Assembly: GCF_034675845.1 (NCBI RefSeq)
Contig: NZ_JAUCCU010000001.1
Coordinates: forward strand, 1,302,001-1,366,000
DNA: 64,000 nt
Reading direction: 5' to 3'
From: Castellaniella sp.
Lineage (GTDB): Bacteria; Pseudomonadota; Gammaproteobacteria; Burkholderiales; Burkholderiaceae_B
Each line of letters starts with the position of its first letter. Positions within the stretch are counted from its first letter, which is position 1. Positions 34,311 through 43,766 of the stretch are shown here, piece by piece. The translations under genes were made by a program, and so were the position numbers. The notes beneath the pieces are model-generated. The model saw only the letters and a program-made list of their open reading frames with translations. It was not told where the DNA came from and did no database searches.

Positions 34311-34655
34311 ATGTGGCTACTGACCCCCGAAGGCTTTTTCTCCATTGTCCAGAAACCCGGCGATGCAGCGCGCGGCACACTGACGGTACGCGCTCGCGTG
34401 GCCGCTGACTTGGACAACCTGCGCCGCACCGTTCTGCCGACTCTTGAAGCGACCGAAGCCGGCATTGGCACCGATTACCGATTTCGGGCCACTGCGCCGC
34501 GTGAAGAGGTGGCTCGTGCGTTGGGTGAGCTTGCCTTGCGCACGACCTACAGCAACTTCAAAAATGAGGTCGCCAAAAGGCAAGGCCCGCAACGGGCGGC
34601 GCTGTACCATGACGTGTGGGATGTCCTGTACACGTTGCAGGATAAACAAGCCTGA
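34311..34655 (+). CDS. conserved protein of unknown function (114 aa)
   Basis: The sequence starts MWLLTPEGFFSIVQKPGD and has an Arg-rich middle (VRARVAADLDNLRRTVLPTL) and the end NFKNEVAKRQGPQRAALYHD. The same kind of protein recurs in many genomes without assigned function. It lies 64 bp after the HTH gene and 36 bp before a Nudix-like gene, so the three may be co-transcribed. The stretch TDYRFRATAPREEVARAL suggests a small alpha/beta fold; nothing catalytic is evident. Confidence 0.8.
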   Translation: MWLLTPEGFFSIVQKPGDAARGTLTVRARVAADLDNLRRTVLPTLEATEAGIGTDYRFRATAPREEVARALGELALRTTYSNFKNEVAKRQGPQRAALYHDVWDVLYTLQDKQA

Positions 34656-34691
34656 TTCGACCACCACGACGCCCATATCTGCTTTGACACC

Positions 34692-35345
34692 ATGACGACC
34701 CATACCTGCTACCACCCGCGCTGCAACGATCATGGCCAGCGTGTACGGCTCAAGCATCCCAGCACACCCACACCCCTTGATGCATGGGACAATGCCCGCC
34801 AAAGCGCCTGTGTGGTGCCCGATGGCCCCATGCCCGCGCAGGTGAACGGGATCGTCGTTGAGTCCTGGCGCCATGCTCCCACCACGCCAGACGGCTGGGA
34901 AGCGCTGGCCTGCAGCACAGTCATTGCGGAGCCCGCCTTTAACGCCCCGCCCGGCTACAAGAAGTCCGCAGGAGCGGTGATTATCGAACCGGATCACCGC
35001 GTCTGGCTGGTGGCGCCCAGCAATGCCTTCGCGGGCTATCGGGCCACCTTTCCCAAAGGCACGTTAGAGTCCGGGGTCAGTGCCCAGGCCAGCGCCCTGA
35101 TAGAAGTCTTTGAAGAAACCGGGCTGCAGGTTCAATTGCAACGCCACCTGATCGACGTGCCGCGTAGCTTGAGTTACACCCGCTACTACGTGGCCCAGCG
35201 CGTGGGCGGCTCACCCGCCGACATGGGCTGGGAGAGCCAAGCGGTGCTGCTGGTGCCGGTGGATCACCTGGCCAGGCATTTGAACAGCCCCTACGATGTG
35301 CCCGTTATCAACGCCCTATTGAACGTGCTGGGTCAGATCCCTTAA
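34692..35345 (+). CDS. Nudix-like protein with a degenerate Nudix box
   Basis: This 217-residue protein has a Nudix fold from about residue 100 (GYKKSAGAVIIEPDHRVWLV). The box reads GTLESGVSAQASALIEVFEE then TGL. The catalytic EVFEE glutamates and terminal glycine remain, but the first Glu is Val and the Arg is Ile compared with the consensus. The N-terminal 90 residues (TCYHPRCNDHGQRVRL) match no domain I know. Activity on nucleoside diphosphate derivatives is possible but doubtful. It is convergent with the zinc-ribbon gene and overlaps it by 30 bp. Confidence 0.75.
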   Translation: MTTHTCYHPRCNDHGQRVRLKHPSTPTPLDAWDNARQSACVVPDGPMPAQVNGIVVESWRHAPTTPDGWEALACSTVIAEPAFNAPPGYKKSAGAVIIEPDHRVWLVAPSNAFAGYRATFPKGTLESGVSAQASALIEVFEETGLQVQLQRHLIDVPRSLSYTRYYVAQRVGGSPADMGWESQAVLLVPVDHLARHLNSPYDVPVINALLNVLGQIP

Positions 35346-35933
35346 CTGGGCGCGATTGGCCTGCAGGTGGTTCTGCCATGCGGGCACCAGACCTGCCTCA
35401 TTGCGCTGGATCTGCGCCACCAACTGCGCATAGGTTCGTCGGTGCATGCGTGGGGGGCGCTGCGGCACAGGAAACATCAAACAGTTACCCGGATCCAGCC
35501 GGCGACGCAGGCGATTGGCCCGGTCCATCTGGCGCAGCAAAGCGTTCTCCCATTGGCTCGGGTAAGCCAGCGCCGCACACGTTCGGCAGCGCCAGCCGTG
35601 CCCCACCTCGCCATACAGCAGGTAAGCGTAGCGGGGGCAGGTCGGGCATTGGAAGATGGGCCGATGACCACCAAAGCGGCAGGCTCGCCAGAGCACGGGC
35701 AGTCGTTGCTGACCCTGCAAAGGCGGTGTTGATGAAGGCAGCCGGTCATGGCGGTAACTAACCAGCCCCTGATCGGTCACATCCAGTCTGCAGCCCAAGG
35801 CGGGCACCCACAGCCGTGTGCCTGGCTGCAGCGTCCCTACGCGCGCCAGTTGACGGATATCCAGCTGCACACACGCCGTGACCGTTTTCTTGCGTGTGGG
35901 GCGCACCCAACGCCCGCTACCCAAAGCACCCAT
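35316..35933 (-). CDS. zinc-ribbon protein of unknown function
   Basis: This 205-residue protein starts MGALGSGRWVRPTRKKTV, a motif shared by a family of island-encoded proteins. Two CxxC pairs (QCPTCPR and RCRTCAA, about 20 residues apart) form a likely zinc ribbon, with QGQQRLPVLWRACRFGGHRP before it. The C-terminal part is basic and helical. A nucleic-acid-binding role is inferred. A longer upstream frame to 36050 runs into the terminator at 36031-36069 and was rejected. Confidence 0.8.
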   Translation of the reverse strand: MGALGSGRWVRPTRKKTVTACVQLDIRQLARVGTLQPGTRLWVPALGCRLDVTDQGLVSYRHDRLPSSTPPLQGQQRLPVLWRACRFGGHRPIFQCPTCPRYAYLLYGEVGHGWRCRTCAALAYPSQWENALLRQMDRANRLRRRLDPGNCLMFPVPQRPPRMHRRTYAQLVAQIQRNEAGLVPAWQNHLQANRAQLRDLTQHVQ

Positions 35934-36030
35934 GACGTTTTTTCTCCGAAATCGCTTGCCAACCAGTGTGGGATCACGACAGGGTGTCGCCAAGAACGGC
36001 GACCTGTGCCAGCCGGCGATTATTCTGGCG

Positions 36031-36069
36031 AAAAAAAACGCCGTACCCAATTACGGGTAAAACGGCGTT
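36031..36069 (-). terminator. Rho-independent terminator
   Basis: On the minus strand AACGCCGT and ACGGCGTT pair, with an inner ACCC/GGGT stem, and are followed by eight T bases (A-run 36031-36038). It lies between the ATPase gene upstream and the zinc-ribbon gene downstream, so those two are probably separate transcripts. Confidence 0.85.
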
Positions 36070-36243
36070 CACAACCCCGGATCAGGGGAGATCAGGGAGG
36101 TGGGGAGGTTGTTCTACCCGCTGAAAAACTAAAGAACACAAAACATTAATATATTCAGGAGTGGGAAAGCACTCCCCTACCTCCCCAACTCCCCTTTTAA
36201 TGTTTCGCCAAACGGTCAGCGGCCGGCCCAGGCCCGCGCCGAT

Positions 36244-37866
36244 TCAGAAGACCGTCTCCAGTTCCACCAGACTCCAGCGCGCCGTCTTGTCCGCACCCGC
36301 ATGCTTGCAAAACTGCATATCATTCGTGCGGCGGTTCTGCTGGCTACCCAGCCACTTACCCAAGGACACGCTGTTAATGGCGCCATTTTTGCCCGCCACC
36401 ACCAGCAAGGCTTCGCGCAGGGTTTCAGACGCCTCACTGCGATCACCATAAGGGTTTTGAAAATGTTGCGTGGCACGTCGAATCACCTCGGCCACGGTCA
36501 CCTTGTCACTACCAAACACCGCTCGCCACGCATGCATCACGTCTCGCAGGGCTTCGAGCTTGGGGTCATTCTCACGGGTGAACGTCATACTGTCTACCGG
36601 GTCCGCTTGGTTCAACCAAAGCAGTGCGCCACGGACCCAATCGCTCCAGTCCTCAAAACTGCCCAACAGTGGACGCTGACGTGGCCGACCGGCCAGATGA
36701 AACGAGCGCAGCACGATCAAGGCATCACGCACATACGCGGCACGTTGCCGACGCACAGACTGCAGTGGGTTGGTGTCAAACTGGCGCAGTTCCGGACGCT
36801 CACACTGGGGGTCAAGACGACATAACAACGCGCGGCGCGTCATATCGCCCTGGATGACCAGCGCATTGCCCGTGGCGAACATGGCGATGGTGGTCGGCAC
36901 ATCACGTAACTGAGACCCCCCCAAGGGACGCACACGCACCGTTGGCTGGGTATGAATCTGGCACAGTAAATCACCATCCAAGGGCTGAGTGCAATTATCC
37001 AGGCTGATTAACGCATCCCCGGCAAGCAGCGCACCGTGCAACCGCTTTTCCATTTCGGCATCATCGCGGCCCTGACTCAATACCGGTGCTTGGTGACCCT
37101 GCGCAATCAGACTGCACACATCCACCAGCATGGACTTCCCGGAGCCTGCAGTCGGTGCTGTGAACGCATGCATGGGTGCGGTGGGCAACGCCCTGCGAAT
37201 ACACGCGGTCAGGATGCCACTGAGCGCTACCGCTCGATCCACCTCACTCACGAAGGCAAACTCCTTGAGCAAGACCAGAAGTCGCGCCAATGCGGCTTTT
37301 GCATCGTCCCGCGTCAACTGCTCGGGTAGAGGCTCAAACATTATTGCCCCGGGGTCAAAATACAGTCGAGTGACCGGGTCGTAACCCGGCTGATCCAACA
37401 CACTGCCATCGAGCCGCAAGGTGGGCGCATTGATGACCCCAATCAATGGCGGCAACGCCCACTGGCCGACACGCGCCAGGTACGTTTCAGCAATTTTGAG
37501 CGGCGGGTCGACCGGCACCGGCAGCTGATCCTTACCCCGAAGCCTTTGCCACACCGCAATCCGCCCCAAACGTTCGGACAGGTGGTGCTTGGTCACAGGC
37601 ACCAGTCGTACCATCGTCACGCTTGTACCTGCCCCATCGGGTAGCGTATCGCGCGTAACACACACGACGGCCCCTGCACGCTGGAATATGTACGGGCAGT
37701 ACTTCAACAACAAGCGCTCGGCCTGATCCACCAGCGCAGGCAACTGTCCCTGTTCAAGCGTAATGATGGGCAGCGCCTGCGCCGCGTGGGCAGACGATGG
37801 CGCATCAAGCGCGTCAAGCTCGAACGTTGAATCGCAGATCCAATCTGTTGACTCGTCATGGTTCAT
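36244..37866 (-). CDS. P-loop ATPase, primase/helicase-like replication protein
   Basis: This 540-residue protein has Walker A at 238-246 (PTAGSGKSM) and a Walker-B-like strand at 284-290 (DALISLD). The surrounding region (VDRAVALSGILTACIRRALP and IAMFATGNALVIQGDMTRRA) resembles the helicase half of island and plasmid primase-helicases. No zinc-binding primase domain is seen at the N-terminus. AAAGGTGAAACC precedes the ATG at 37866; the longer frame to 38145 overlaps the neighbouring gene. It probably drives replication or maintenance of the excised island. Confidence 0.75.
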   Translation of the reverse strand: MNHDESTDWICDSTFELDALDAPSSAHAAQALPIITLEQGQLPALVDQAERLLLKYCPYIFQRAGAVVCVTRDTLPDGAGTSVTMVRLVPVTKHHLSERLGRIAVWQRLRGKDQLPVPVDPPLKIAETYLARVGQWALPPLIGVINAPTLRLDGSVLDQPGYDPVTRLYFDPGAIMFEPLPEQLTRDDAKAALARLLVLLKEFAFVSEVDRAVALSGILTACIRRALPTAPMHAFTAPTAGSGKSMLVDVCSLIAQGHQAPVLSQGRDDAEMEKRLHGALLAGDALISLDNCTQPLDGDLLCQIHTQPTVRVRPLGGSQLRDVPTTIAMFATGNALVIQGDMTRRALLCRLDPQCERPELRQFDTNPLQSVRRQRAAYVRDALIVLRSFHLAGRPRQRPLLGSFEDWSDWVRGALLWLNQADPVDSMTFTRENDPKLEALRDVMHAWRAVFGSDKVTVAEVIRRATQHFQNPYGDRSEASETLREALLVVAGKNGAINSVSLGKWLGSQQNRRTNDMQFCKHAGADKTARWSLVELETVF

Positions 37867-37981
37867 GGTTTCACCTTTGAACACAGATACAAAAATTGCC
37901 AAAAAACGATCCGGCACTGAGCTGGTTTGCGCGTCTTGACGATTTCCCACAAGAGGAACATGTCCGAACCGCGCGTGTGAT

Positions 37982-38278
37982 TCAGGATGATCGCCATACG
38001 GTCTCCACGAAAAAATGGGTGGCGGGTGTACACAATTCGTAGGACTTGATGCTTGAGGCCGCCGACAAAAGTGGCGCAACAACCTGGGCAAACCCTGCCA
38101 ACCGCTCGCGGGTCGGCTCCAGGTCGTTCCAGCCCAATGGCACATCGATCAGATCGAGCATAGCCTCGTGCAGCAGTTCGGCCTGCTCCGTTGCATCATG
38201 GCAAAGGGTCAGGCGAGCCAGCACACGCACGGCGGCTTCGTGGCCTTCGGCGCGAGGGGTAGTGGACAGCGTGCTCAT
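37982..38278 (-). CDS. hypothetical protein, coupled to AlpA-like gene
   Basis: This 98-residue helical protein starts MSTLSTTPRAEGHEAAVRV and continues LHEAMLDLIDVPLGWNDLEP, with no recognised domain. Its ATG overlaps the stop of the AlpA-like gene (ATGA) and has GGAG upstream. It lies between the AlpA-like gene and the ATPase gene, so it probably belongs to the same replication or maintenance operon. Confidence 0.7.
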   Translation of the reverse strand: MSTLSTTPRAEGHEAAVRVLARLTLCHDATEQAELLHEAMLDLIDVPLGWNDLEPTRERLAGFAQVVAPLLSAASSIKSYELCTPATHFFVETVWRSS

Positions 38279-38484
38279 GGCTGGCTCTCCTCGCATGGCA
38301 TGATGACCATGAACGCATCCAGGTCAGCCTGGCGGTACCTCACCGCCCGCCCCACGCGGACAAACCGGGGCCCACGGCCAAGGGAACGCCATGAGATCAG
38401 CGTGGTTTCAGACAACGCCAGATACAGCGCGGCTTGCCGGGTATCGAGCAACGGACTCGGTGAAGGAAGAACGTGATTACGCAT
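38275..38484 (-). CDS. AlpA/excisionase-type HTH protein
   Basis: This 69-residue protein starts MRNHVLPSPSPLLDTRQAAL and has the MerR-like HTH of AlpA and excisionases (LYLALSETTLISWRSLGRGP, RFVRVGRAVRYRQADLDAFM). AlpA proteins activate integrase genes in P4-type satellites, and excisionases bend DNA for excision. It is the first gene of a tight cluster with the 98-residue protein and the ATPase. Confidence 0.85.
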   Translation of the reverse strand: MRNHVLPSPSPLLDTRQAALYLALSETTLISWRSLGRGPRFVRVGRAVRYRQADLDAFMVIMPCEESQP

Positions 38485-38596
38485 GGAATGCTCCTGAAAA
38501 TCATAAGTAGGAGCACGCTGCAGCATGCTGTAATTATATTAGTCAAGGTCATCGGCACATACCTCCCCGATTTAATCGACACCCTAATTCAAGCGC

Positions 38597-39376
38597 TCAG
38601 TCGTCCAGGAGTTTCTCCAGCGGAATCAAGCCGTTACCGAGTACGCCTTTTCCGGACAAGTCGGCTTTGAGCGCATAGTACGCGGCCTCGATTTTCTTGC
38701 GAAGATTGTTTACGCGAATCTCCCGAGCATCGAAACCAACGGATGAACGTGGGCGTGTCGGCTGACCCGGATTGGAGAGTGCATCGCGTGCCAACGCAAC
38801 GCGCCGGATGGCCTCGGCTTCGGACAAGGGTTGGCCCGACTTCACAGCGCGCTGCAACTGCGCCCACACATCCATCGCCAGATCAGCATGATGGCTGTGT
38901 TTCGGTGGCTGACTGCGCCTGCGCCGTTTAACCGGGGTGTTTTTTAACTGCTCCAGTTCGTCCTGCAACACCCTAAGTGCCGCCCCGTGCTGCGCTGGAT
39001 CCGGGCGATTCTGCGCCGCCAAGTCAGCGCACAATGCCGCCAGAACCTGCCTCTTGATTTCGCCCCTAGAGGGCGCCTGCGGACGACCCACCGCGCCCTT
39101 ACGCTTGCTCTTGCGCTCCAGCCAGCGCGCGTGCTGCTTCCTGGCGCCTTCGATCAACGTTGTCACGATCCGCAAACCGTACTCACGCACTCCAACGGGC
39201 ATGCGGCGTCGATGCTGGATGTTGTCGATCAGCAGCGCAAGCAGTTCGCGATACGCCCGGACACTGCCTTCATCAAACGCGACAAATAGGCTCGCATCAG
39301 GATCGAGAGGATGATGACGGAAATAGGCCCAGACATGGGCGTTATGAAGGACAGGCAGGCTTTTATCTACGGACAT
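38597..39376 (-). CDS. hypothetical island protein (259 aa)
   Basis: This basic, mostly helical protein contains VWAYFRHHPLDPDASLFVAF, a central Lys/Arg-rich block (LERKSKRKGAVGRPQAPSRG, VKRRRRSQPPKHSHH) and a C-terminal helical part. No family was recognised. The basic linkers suggest nucleic-acid binding. It is the last gene of island 2; 39377-39600 to its right holds no gene. Confidence 0.65.
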   Translation of the reverse strand: MSVDKSLPVLHNAHVWAYFRHHPLDPDASLFVAFDEGSVRAYRELLALLIDNIQHRRRMPVGVREYGLRIVTTLIEGARKQHARWLERKSKRKGAVGRPQAPSRGEIKRQVLAALCADLAAQNRPDPAQHGAALRVLQDELEQLKNTPVKRRRRSQPPKHSHHADLAMDVWAQLQRAVKSGQPLSEAEAIRRVALARDALSNPGQPTRPRSSVGFDAREIRVNNLRKKIEAAYYALKADLSGKGVLGNGLIPLEKLLDD

Positions 39377-39603
39377 GATCAGCCGATTCTAAATGCAACT
39401 TTGACATTTTCTTGAATAAGAATCATTCCACCTGTGGCCTATAGGAAAGCCCCACAACCTTGCGATTATGAGGCTATCTTGCTGAAGCAACTTTGTCATT
39501 CCATTTGCGCTGAAACTCAGAACTCCCGATTGGGCTTCATTCGACAGCACTTCAGAACATACTTTGCTACATCAGCGATTTCTTACTAAGACTTCAGAAA
39601 GTA

Positions 39604-39635
39604 GGGGCAGTACGGTAAACCGTGGTCTGACCCCC
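39604..39635 (-). terminator. hairpin resembling a decayed REP, beyond the RTX gene
   Basis: GGGGCAG, ACGGT, ACCGT and GTCTGACCCC form an imperfect hairpin directly after the stop of the large RTX-like gene. The GTCTGACCCC half matches the REP core. It may end the RTX transcript. Confidence 0.5.
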
Positions 39636-39641
39636 TTTTCG

Positions 39642-42110
39642 TTAGACGACGTAGTCCACCTGGATTTGCGCTGCGCCTCCAACGATGGTGATGGCATATG
39701 TATCGGCGGTGCCAACTGAAGCATCGTATTGAATATTGGTAGCGAACTCGCCTGCCTCAATAATACCGTTGCCGTTGGTGTCTTGGTAAAGAACAGCGTT
39801 GGTGGTTTGACCTGTTGTCGTGCCTGCAGCGTTTACCAACAGGAAGCCGTTAGCCGCCACAGTGGTCGTGCCCAGATTAACAGTCGTAGCCGCAGCAATG
39901 GAAGTTGCTGCTACGCCCGTCTTCAGGGTGATGCTGTAATTATTGAGGGCTACTGCTGCAACGTCAGATATGAAAACTGTGTCAGCAGTGTTTGCCAGCG
40001 TAGACACAGTGGTAACAAAGGAATCTGCTGCGGACGTAATCAAAGTCACAGCGGTCCCGTGTGCGACAGTATTGCCCAAGCGAGTAGCCACCAAGCTAAT
40101 CTGATCAGCACCAGCGCCGCCGGTAATCACGTCGTTGCCACCACCGCCAATGATGGTGTCGTTGCCTTTGCCGCCATCGATCGTGTCATCACCTTTGCCG
40201 CCATCGATCGTGTCGTCACCTTCGCTGCCCGTTAGCGTATCGTTGCCGTTTCCGCTTTGGATATAAACACCAAACCCGGATCCTGCCGCTGCGGTCACAG
40301 AGATTGATCCGTATGTCAGACCGGCTGCCTGGATATCGCCTTTCAGGTTGACGATATCAAACCTGTGCCCTGCGGTTGCCACGATAAATTCATTCAGCAC
40401 CAGATCTTTACCGTCGGCCAGCGCCGCCGCATCCACTGTTATGGTGCCAACGGCGGCATTATCGTAGCGCAACGTAGTTTCACCATCACCCAATACAATG
40501 GTCTTGATCCCCGCAATGGGGAAAACATCCCCCAGATTGATGTGGTTTGAACCAAATAGCTCGATCCGTTCCACATTGCGGACTTTTGAAAAATCAGCAT
40601 GAAAATTACTGCCTTGGCTACCGCCATGTAAGGTATCGATTTCTAAGGTGAACCTAATGGTATTGACGCCCGCATCGCCAAGCACTTGGCTGTCACCGCG
40701 CAGCTGGACATTATCGGTATACACAAAAACATCATCACCATCCCCACCATTGATGGCGTTTTCCCCATTGCCACTGTAAATTATGTCATCACCAGCCCCG
40801 CCATCGATCGTGTTATTGCCAGCGCCGGCGCGGATCTCCAGCGCTTTGGTATAAGCCACCGCGCTGATGGTAGCGTCAACGTCTGCGCCGTTGATCTGTA
40901 ATGCACCATCTGCAATCGCCGCGTTTAGGCTGGCGGCATCGGCGGCGTCAAATTCGGTATTGCTGAGTGTGATTGCGGTGATGCCATTGGCCTTGACCTT
41001 GGCAAGATGACCGATCAGGCCGGCCTGATCGGATGTCACCGCTCCCAGCGTGGCCGCACCATCAGCCAGTGTTGCAGCCAGGTGCGGGGTCACCAGCGTG
41101 GCGGCAGTCATCGTCACCCCGGGGACAGCGGTAATGCCGCTAACTGCCACATCAGCGATGGCCGGTTGATTGGTGGCCTCAATACCGCCACGGGTAAAGA
41201 TCAAGTGAGTCCCGTCCGTGGTCAGGTTGATGGGGCCGGTTTCTGTCCCGCCAAACGTGATCATGTGCGTGGCAGCATCCCACATCACCGTAAAGGCTTC
41301 CGGGGTGCCGCCACCGCCATCGCCACCATCATGGGGCACGTCGAATACATCATCCGACAGCACTAACCCATCGGGGACCATGACTTCGGACGGGACCACC
41401 AGCCGCAGCGACGAGCCCGCGGGCGGCAGAAAATCCACCGGGATAAACGCATCGGTACCCGGCGCCCAGCCGTCCGGACGCTGAAAATCGGGAAAAAACG
41501 GCGCCACGGCTTTGACACGCAGCAAGGCTTGTTCGATATCGCCCGTGGCCAGAAGCTGGGCAAAAACCGGGTCGCCGGAAAAATCAGACAGGGCTACGCC
41601 ATTGCCCAGGTCGCGGGCTTCTTGTACGCCATAGTTCAGCAGGTGTTCATAGGGGCTGTTGCCGCTGGCGGCCACATCGGGATTAGCGTTTAGATATTGG
41701 CCCAAGTTAATTGCCGGGTTGATCACGCGCGGTTCGGTATAACCGTGCAAGACAAAATGCTGGGCGGCGGACTGCACCGTGCCGTGGGCAATTGCGGCGG
41801 CCACATCCGGGTTTTGTTGCAGATAAAAGGCGGCATCAAACAGCGGCGTGGGAATCCGGCCCTCGGCAGCGCCGTAGTCCTGGAAATGACCCCATGCCGT
41901 GGTCAGCCCCGCGTTGACCGCCGCGGCCACATCCGGGTACTGGTTCAGGTATGTCTGCGCATCGAACATAGGTGAGGCACTGCGGCCTTCGGCGCGTCCC
42001 AACTGGTCAAAGTGGGTTTCGGCATCGATCAGGCCGGCGTTGACGGCAGCCGCCACGTCGAGATTTTGACCAAGGTACCAGGCTGCGTTGAACGGTAACG
42101 GAGTAAACAT
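39642..42110 (-). CDS. large S-layer/RTX-type surface protein
   Basis: This 822-residue protein starts with four NPDV-type repeats (FNAAWYLGQNLDVAAAV, FDAQTYLNQYPDVAAAV, FDAAFYLQQNPDVAAAI, LGQYLNANPDVAA), each ending in a G-x-x-E-x-R-like turn. A Thr/Val/Ala-rich beta domain follows, then RTX nonapeptides at about 440-475 and 640-690 (GNGNDTLTGSEGDDTIDGG, GGGGNDVITGGAGAD). The tail has an EF-hand-like DTNGNGIIEAGEF. It has no Sec signal and no cysteine, so type I secretion is expected, with calcium-dependent folding. It could be a surface-layer subunit or an adhesin. Confidence 0.85.
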   Translation of the reverse strand: MFTPLPFNAAWYLGQNLDVAAAVNAGLIDAETHFDQLGRAEGRSASPMFDAQTYLNQYPDVAAAVNAGLTTAWGHFQDYGAAEGRIPTPLFDAAFYLQQNPDVAAAIAHGTVQSAAQHFVLHGYTEPRVINPAINLGQYLNANPDVAASGNSPYEHLLNYGVQEARDLGNGVALSDFSGDPVFAQLLATGDIEQALLRVKAVAPFFPDFQRPDGWAPGTDAFIPVDFLPPAGSSLRLVVPSEVMVPDGLVLSDDVFDVPHDGGDGGGGTPEAFTVMWDAATHMITFGGTETGPINLTTDGTHLIFTRGGIEATNQPAIADVAVSGITAVPGVTMTAATLVTPHLAATLADGAATLGAVTSDQAGLIGHLAKVKANGITAITLSNTEFDAADAASLNAAIADGALQINGADVDATISAVAYTKALEIRAGAGNNTIDGGAGDDIIYSGNGENAINGGDGDDVFVYTDNVQLRGDSQVLGDAGVNTIRFTLEIDTLHGGSQGSNFHADFSKVRNVERIELFGSNHINLGDVFPIAGIKTIVLGDGETTLRYDNAAVGTITVDAAALADGKDLVLNEFIVATAGHRFDIVNLKGDIQAAGLTYGSISVTAAAGSGFGVYIQSGNGNDTLTGSEGDDTIDGGKGDDTIDGGKGNDTIIGGGGNDVITGGAGADQISLVATRLGNTVAHGTAVTLITSAADSFVTTVSTLANTADTVFISDVAAVALNNYSITLKTGVAATSIAAATTVNLGTTTVAANGFLLVNAAGTTTGQTTNAVLYQDTNGNGIIEAGEFATNIQYDASVGTADTYAITIVGGAAQIQVDYVV

Positions 42111-42251
42111 ACTTGGATCCCGAGTGTGAAAGGCAAACCTAGCGCATTAGTCATGCACCGAAATGATATCAACGTACCTTATCACTTCTCATGAGATTAA
42201 ATACCATTAACCCATTAATTTGTCGTCCCTGAAAAATTCATTTGCCCTGTT

Positions 42252-43766
42252 TCAGGCCGGATTTCCGGCGATCTGAGGCCACGGATTTCGATAGGGCAGG
42301 CAGCCCACCGGATCAACCCAATCGCCTCTCGAGCCCATCATGGGCATCAGGCGTTGAATCTGACGACCAATCCACGCAATAAATCGGCACAAAAATAAAG
42401 GGCCGATGCCCTTGCGGGCAATCATGCGCAGCAGCCACTTGATATTGAAGCCTGCCGCGCACAACACCGCATGGATCGCATCACCCGTTTGGCCTTTCAA
42501 ATGACAGCGATTCATTCCATGATCGCTTTTCAGATGTCCAATGATCGGCTCCACCGCCTGCCGTCGTTTAAGCATTCGACGCTCCTGGTCGGTGAGGCGT
42601 TTGAATTTGCCTCGGTGTTTAAGGCTATATTCCGGGATCTCGGCATCAACGCCTCGATAGCCCAGATCCGTGTAGACGGTCTGCGGGGCCACGTCCACCG
42701 CCTCCATCAGGATGCGGGACTGCTCCAACTGCTCGGCCAGCGTGTGGCCATCGTACGGATTGCCAGGGAAGCTGCGTGCTCCCACGATCAGATTCCCCTT
42801 CAAGGTGGTGACAATGCCCACCTTCACTCCAAACTCATAGGGCGTACGGGCCTTGCCCTTGCTGATGCACTCCACCTCATCGGCGTGCCAGCTGTAGACC
42901 TTGTCTTTTCCCTTCACCTTGGCACCCCGACGGCTCTGAGCCGCGATCTTATGTGCGCGAGCTAATAACGGGTCCAAGGCGTCCTGGATGCTCTGCGCCA
43001 GCACTGTCTTGTTGCGCCCAATGTCACGCGCCAGACGGCCCAGAATCGTGCGCTGGCGCTTGATCGTCTTATGCATGCGCCGATACTGCTTGGCATGCGC
43101 ATAGCGGCCCGCTTTCCTGGCCAACTCCCGGCCTTCCTTGGCGTAGCTCTGCTTTAACGCAATGCCGTGCGCCTTGGCCGCGCAGGCGATCTTCTGGCGA
43201 GCCACCTCCAGCAGACGGCTGTCGGTGGGATGCGCCACCGCCTTGGCTTGCACGGTGCTGTCCACTATCACCGACTGCATCGCCGTGCGCTCGATCAGCC
43301 CCAGTTTGATGGCCACCACCAAGGTCTGTACCAGCAGCTCTTCGACGCCTTCCTCACCCAGTAGCCCCCGGAATCGGCTGATGGCGCTGGGATCGCACGG
43401 CAGGCGGTTCTCGAAATACTCCTGACCCGAGAAGTACTGCCAGGTGGGCGCATCGCTCCACCGTTCGCACACGCCTTCGTCGCTTTCGTTGAAGGTGTGT
43501 TTCAAATAGAGAAGCGAAATCATCAGTCGCATCGGCAGCCGAGGGCGCCCCGCGTTTGAATGACCGGTTCCCACCACCGCCACCGTCGGACCAAATAGAT
43601 CACTATCCTCAACCTTTCTGCCGGTGCGCACCTGGCGAGCGAAACGGTGCGCGACGGCGGCCTCCAATTCTTGCCAGGGAATATGCGTGGCAAGCACCGC
43701 CAGCGGTTTACGCAGATCAATCATCTGATCCAGGCGGCTGCGGAAAAAATCGTCGATTTGATTCAT
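42252..43766 (-). CDS. IS5/IS1182-like DDE transposase
   Basis: This 504-residue transposase starts MNQIDDFFRSRLDQMIDLRK. It has the DUF772-like N-domain (SLLYLKHTFNESDEGVCERW) and a catalytic domain with SVIVDSTVQAKAVAHP, VYTDLGYRGVDAEIPEY and RRQAVEPIIGHLKSDHGMNR, where the DDE residues are expected. The frame is intact. The terminal inverted repeats were not resolved, so the element's exact borders are unknown. It lies between the large S-layer gene and IS66 debris. Confidence 0.9.
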   Translation of the reverse strand: MNQIDDFFRSRLDQMIDLRKPLAVLATHIPWQELEAAVAHRFARQVRTGRKVEDSDLFGPTVAVVGTGHSNAGRPRLPMRLMISLLYLKHTFNESDEGVCERWSDAPTWQYFSGQEYFENRLPCDPSAISRFRGLLGEEGVEELLVQTLVVAIKLGLIERTAMQSVIVDSTVQAKAVAHPTDSRLLEVARQKIACAAKAHGIALKQSYAKEGRELARKAGRYAHAKQYRRMHKTIKRQRTILGRLARDIGRNKTVLAQSIQDALDPLLARAHKIAAQSRRGAKVKGKDKVYSWHADEVECISKGKARTPYEFGVKVGIVTTLKGNLIVGARSFPGNPYDGHTLAEQLEQSRILMEAVDVAPQTVYTDLGYRGVDAEIPEYSLKHRGKFKRLTDQERRMLKRRQAVEPIIGHLKSDHGMNRCHLKGQTGDAIHAVLCAAGFNIKWLLRMIARKGIGPLFLCRFIAWIGRQIQRLMPMMGSRGDWVDPVGCLPYRNPWPQIAGNPA

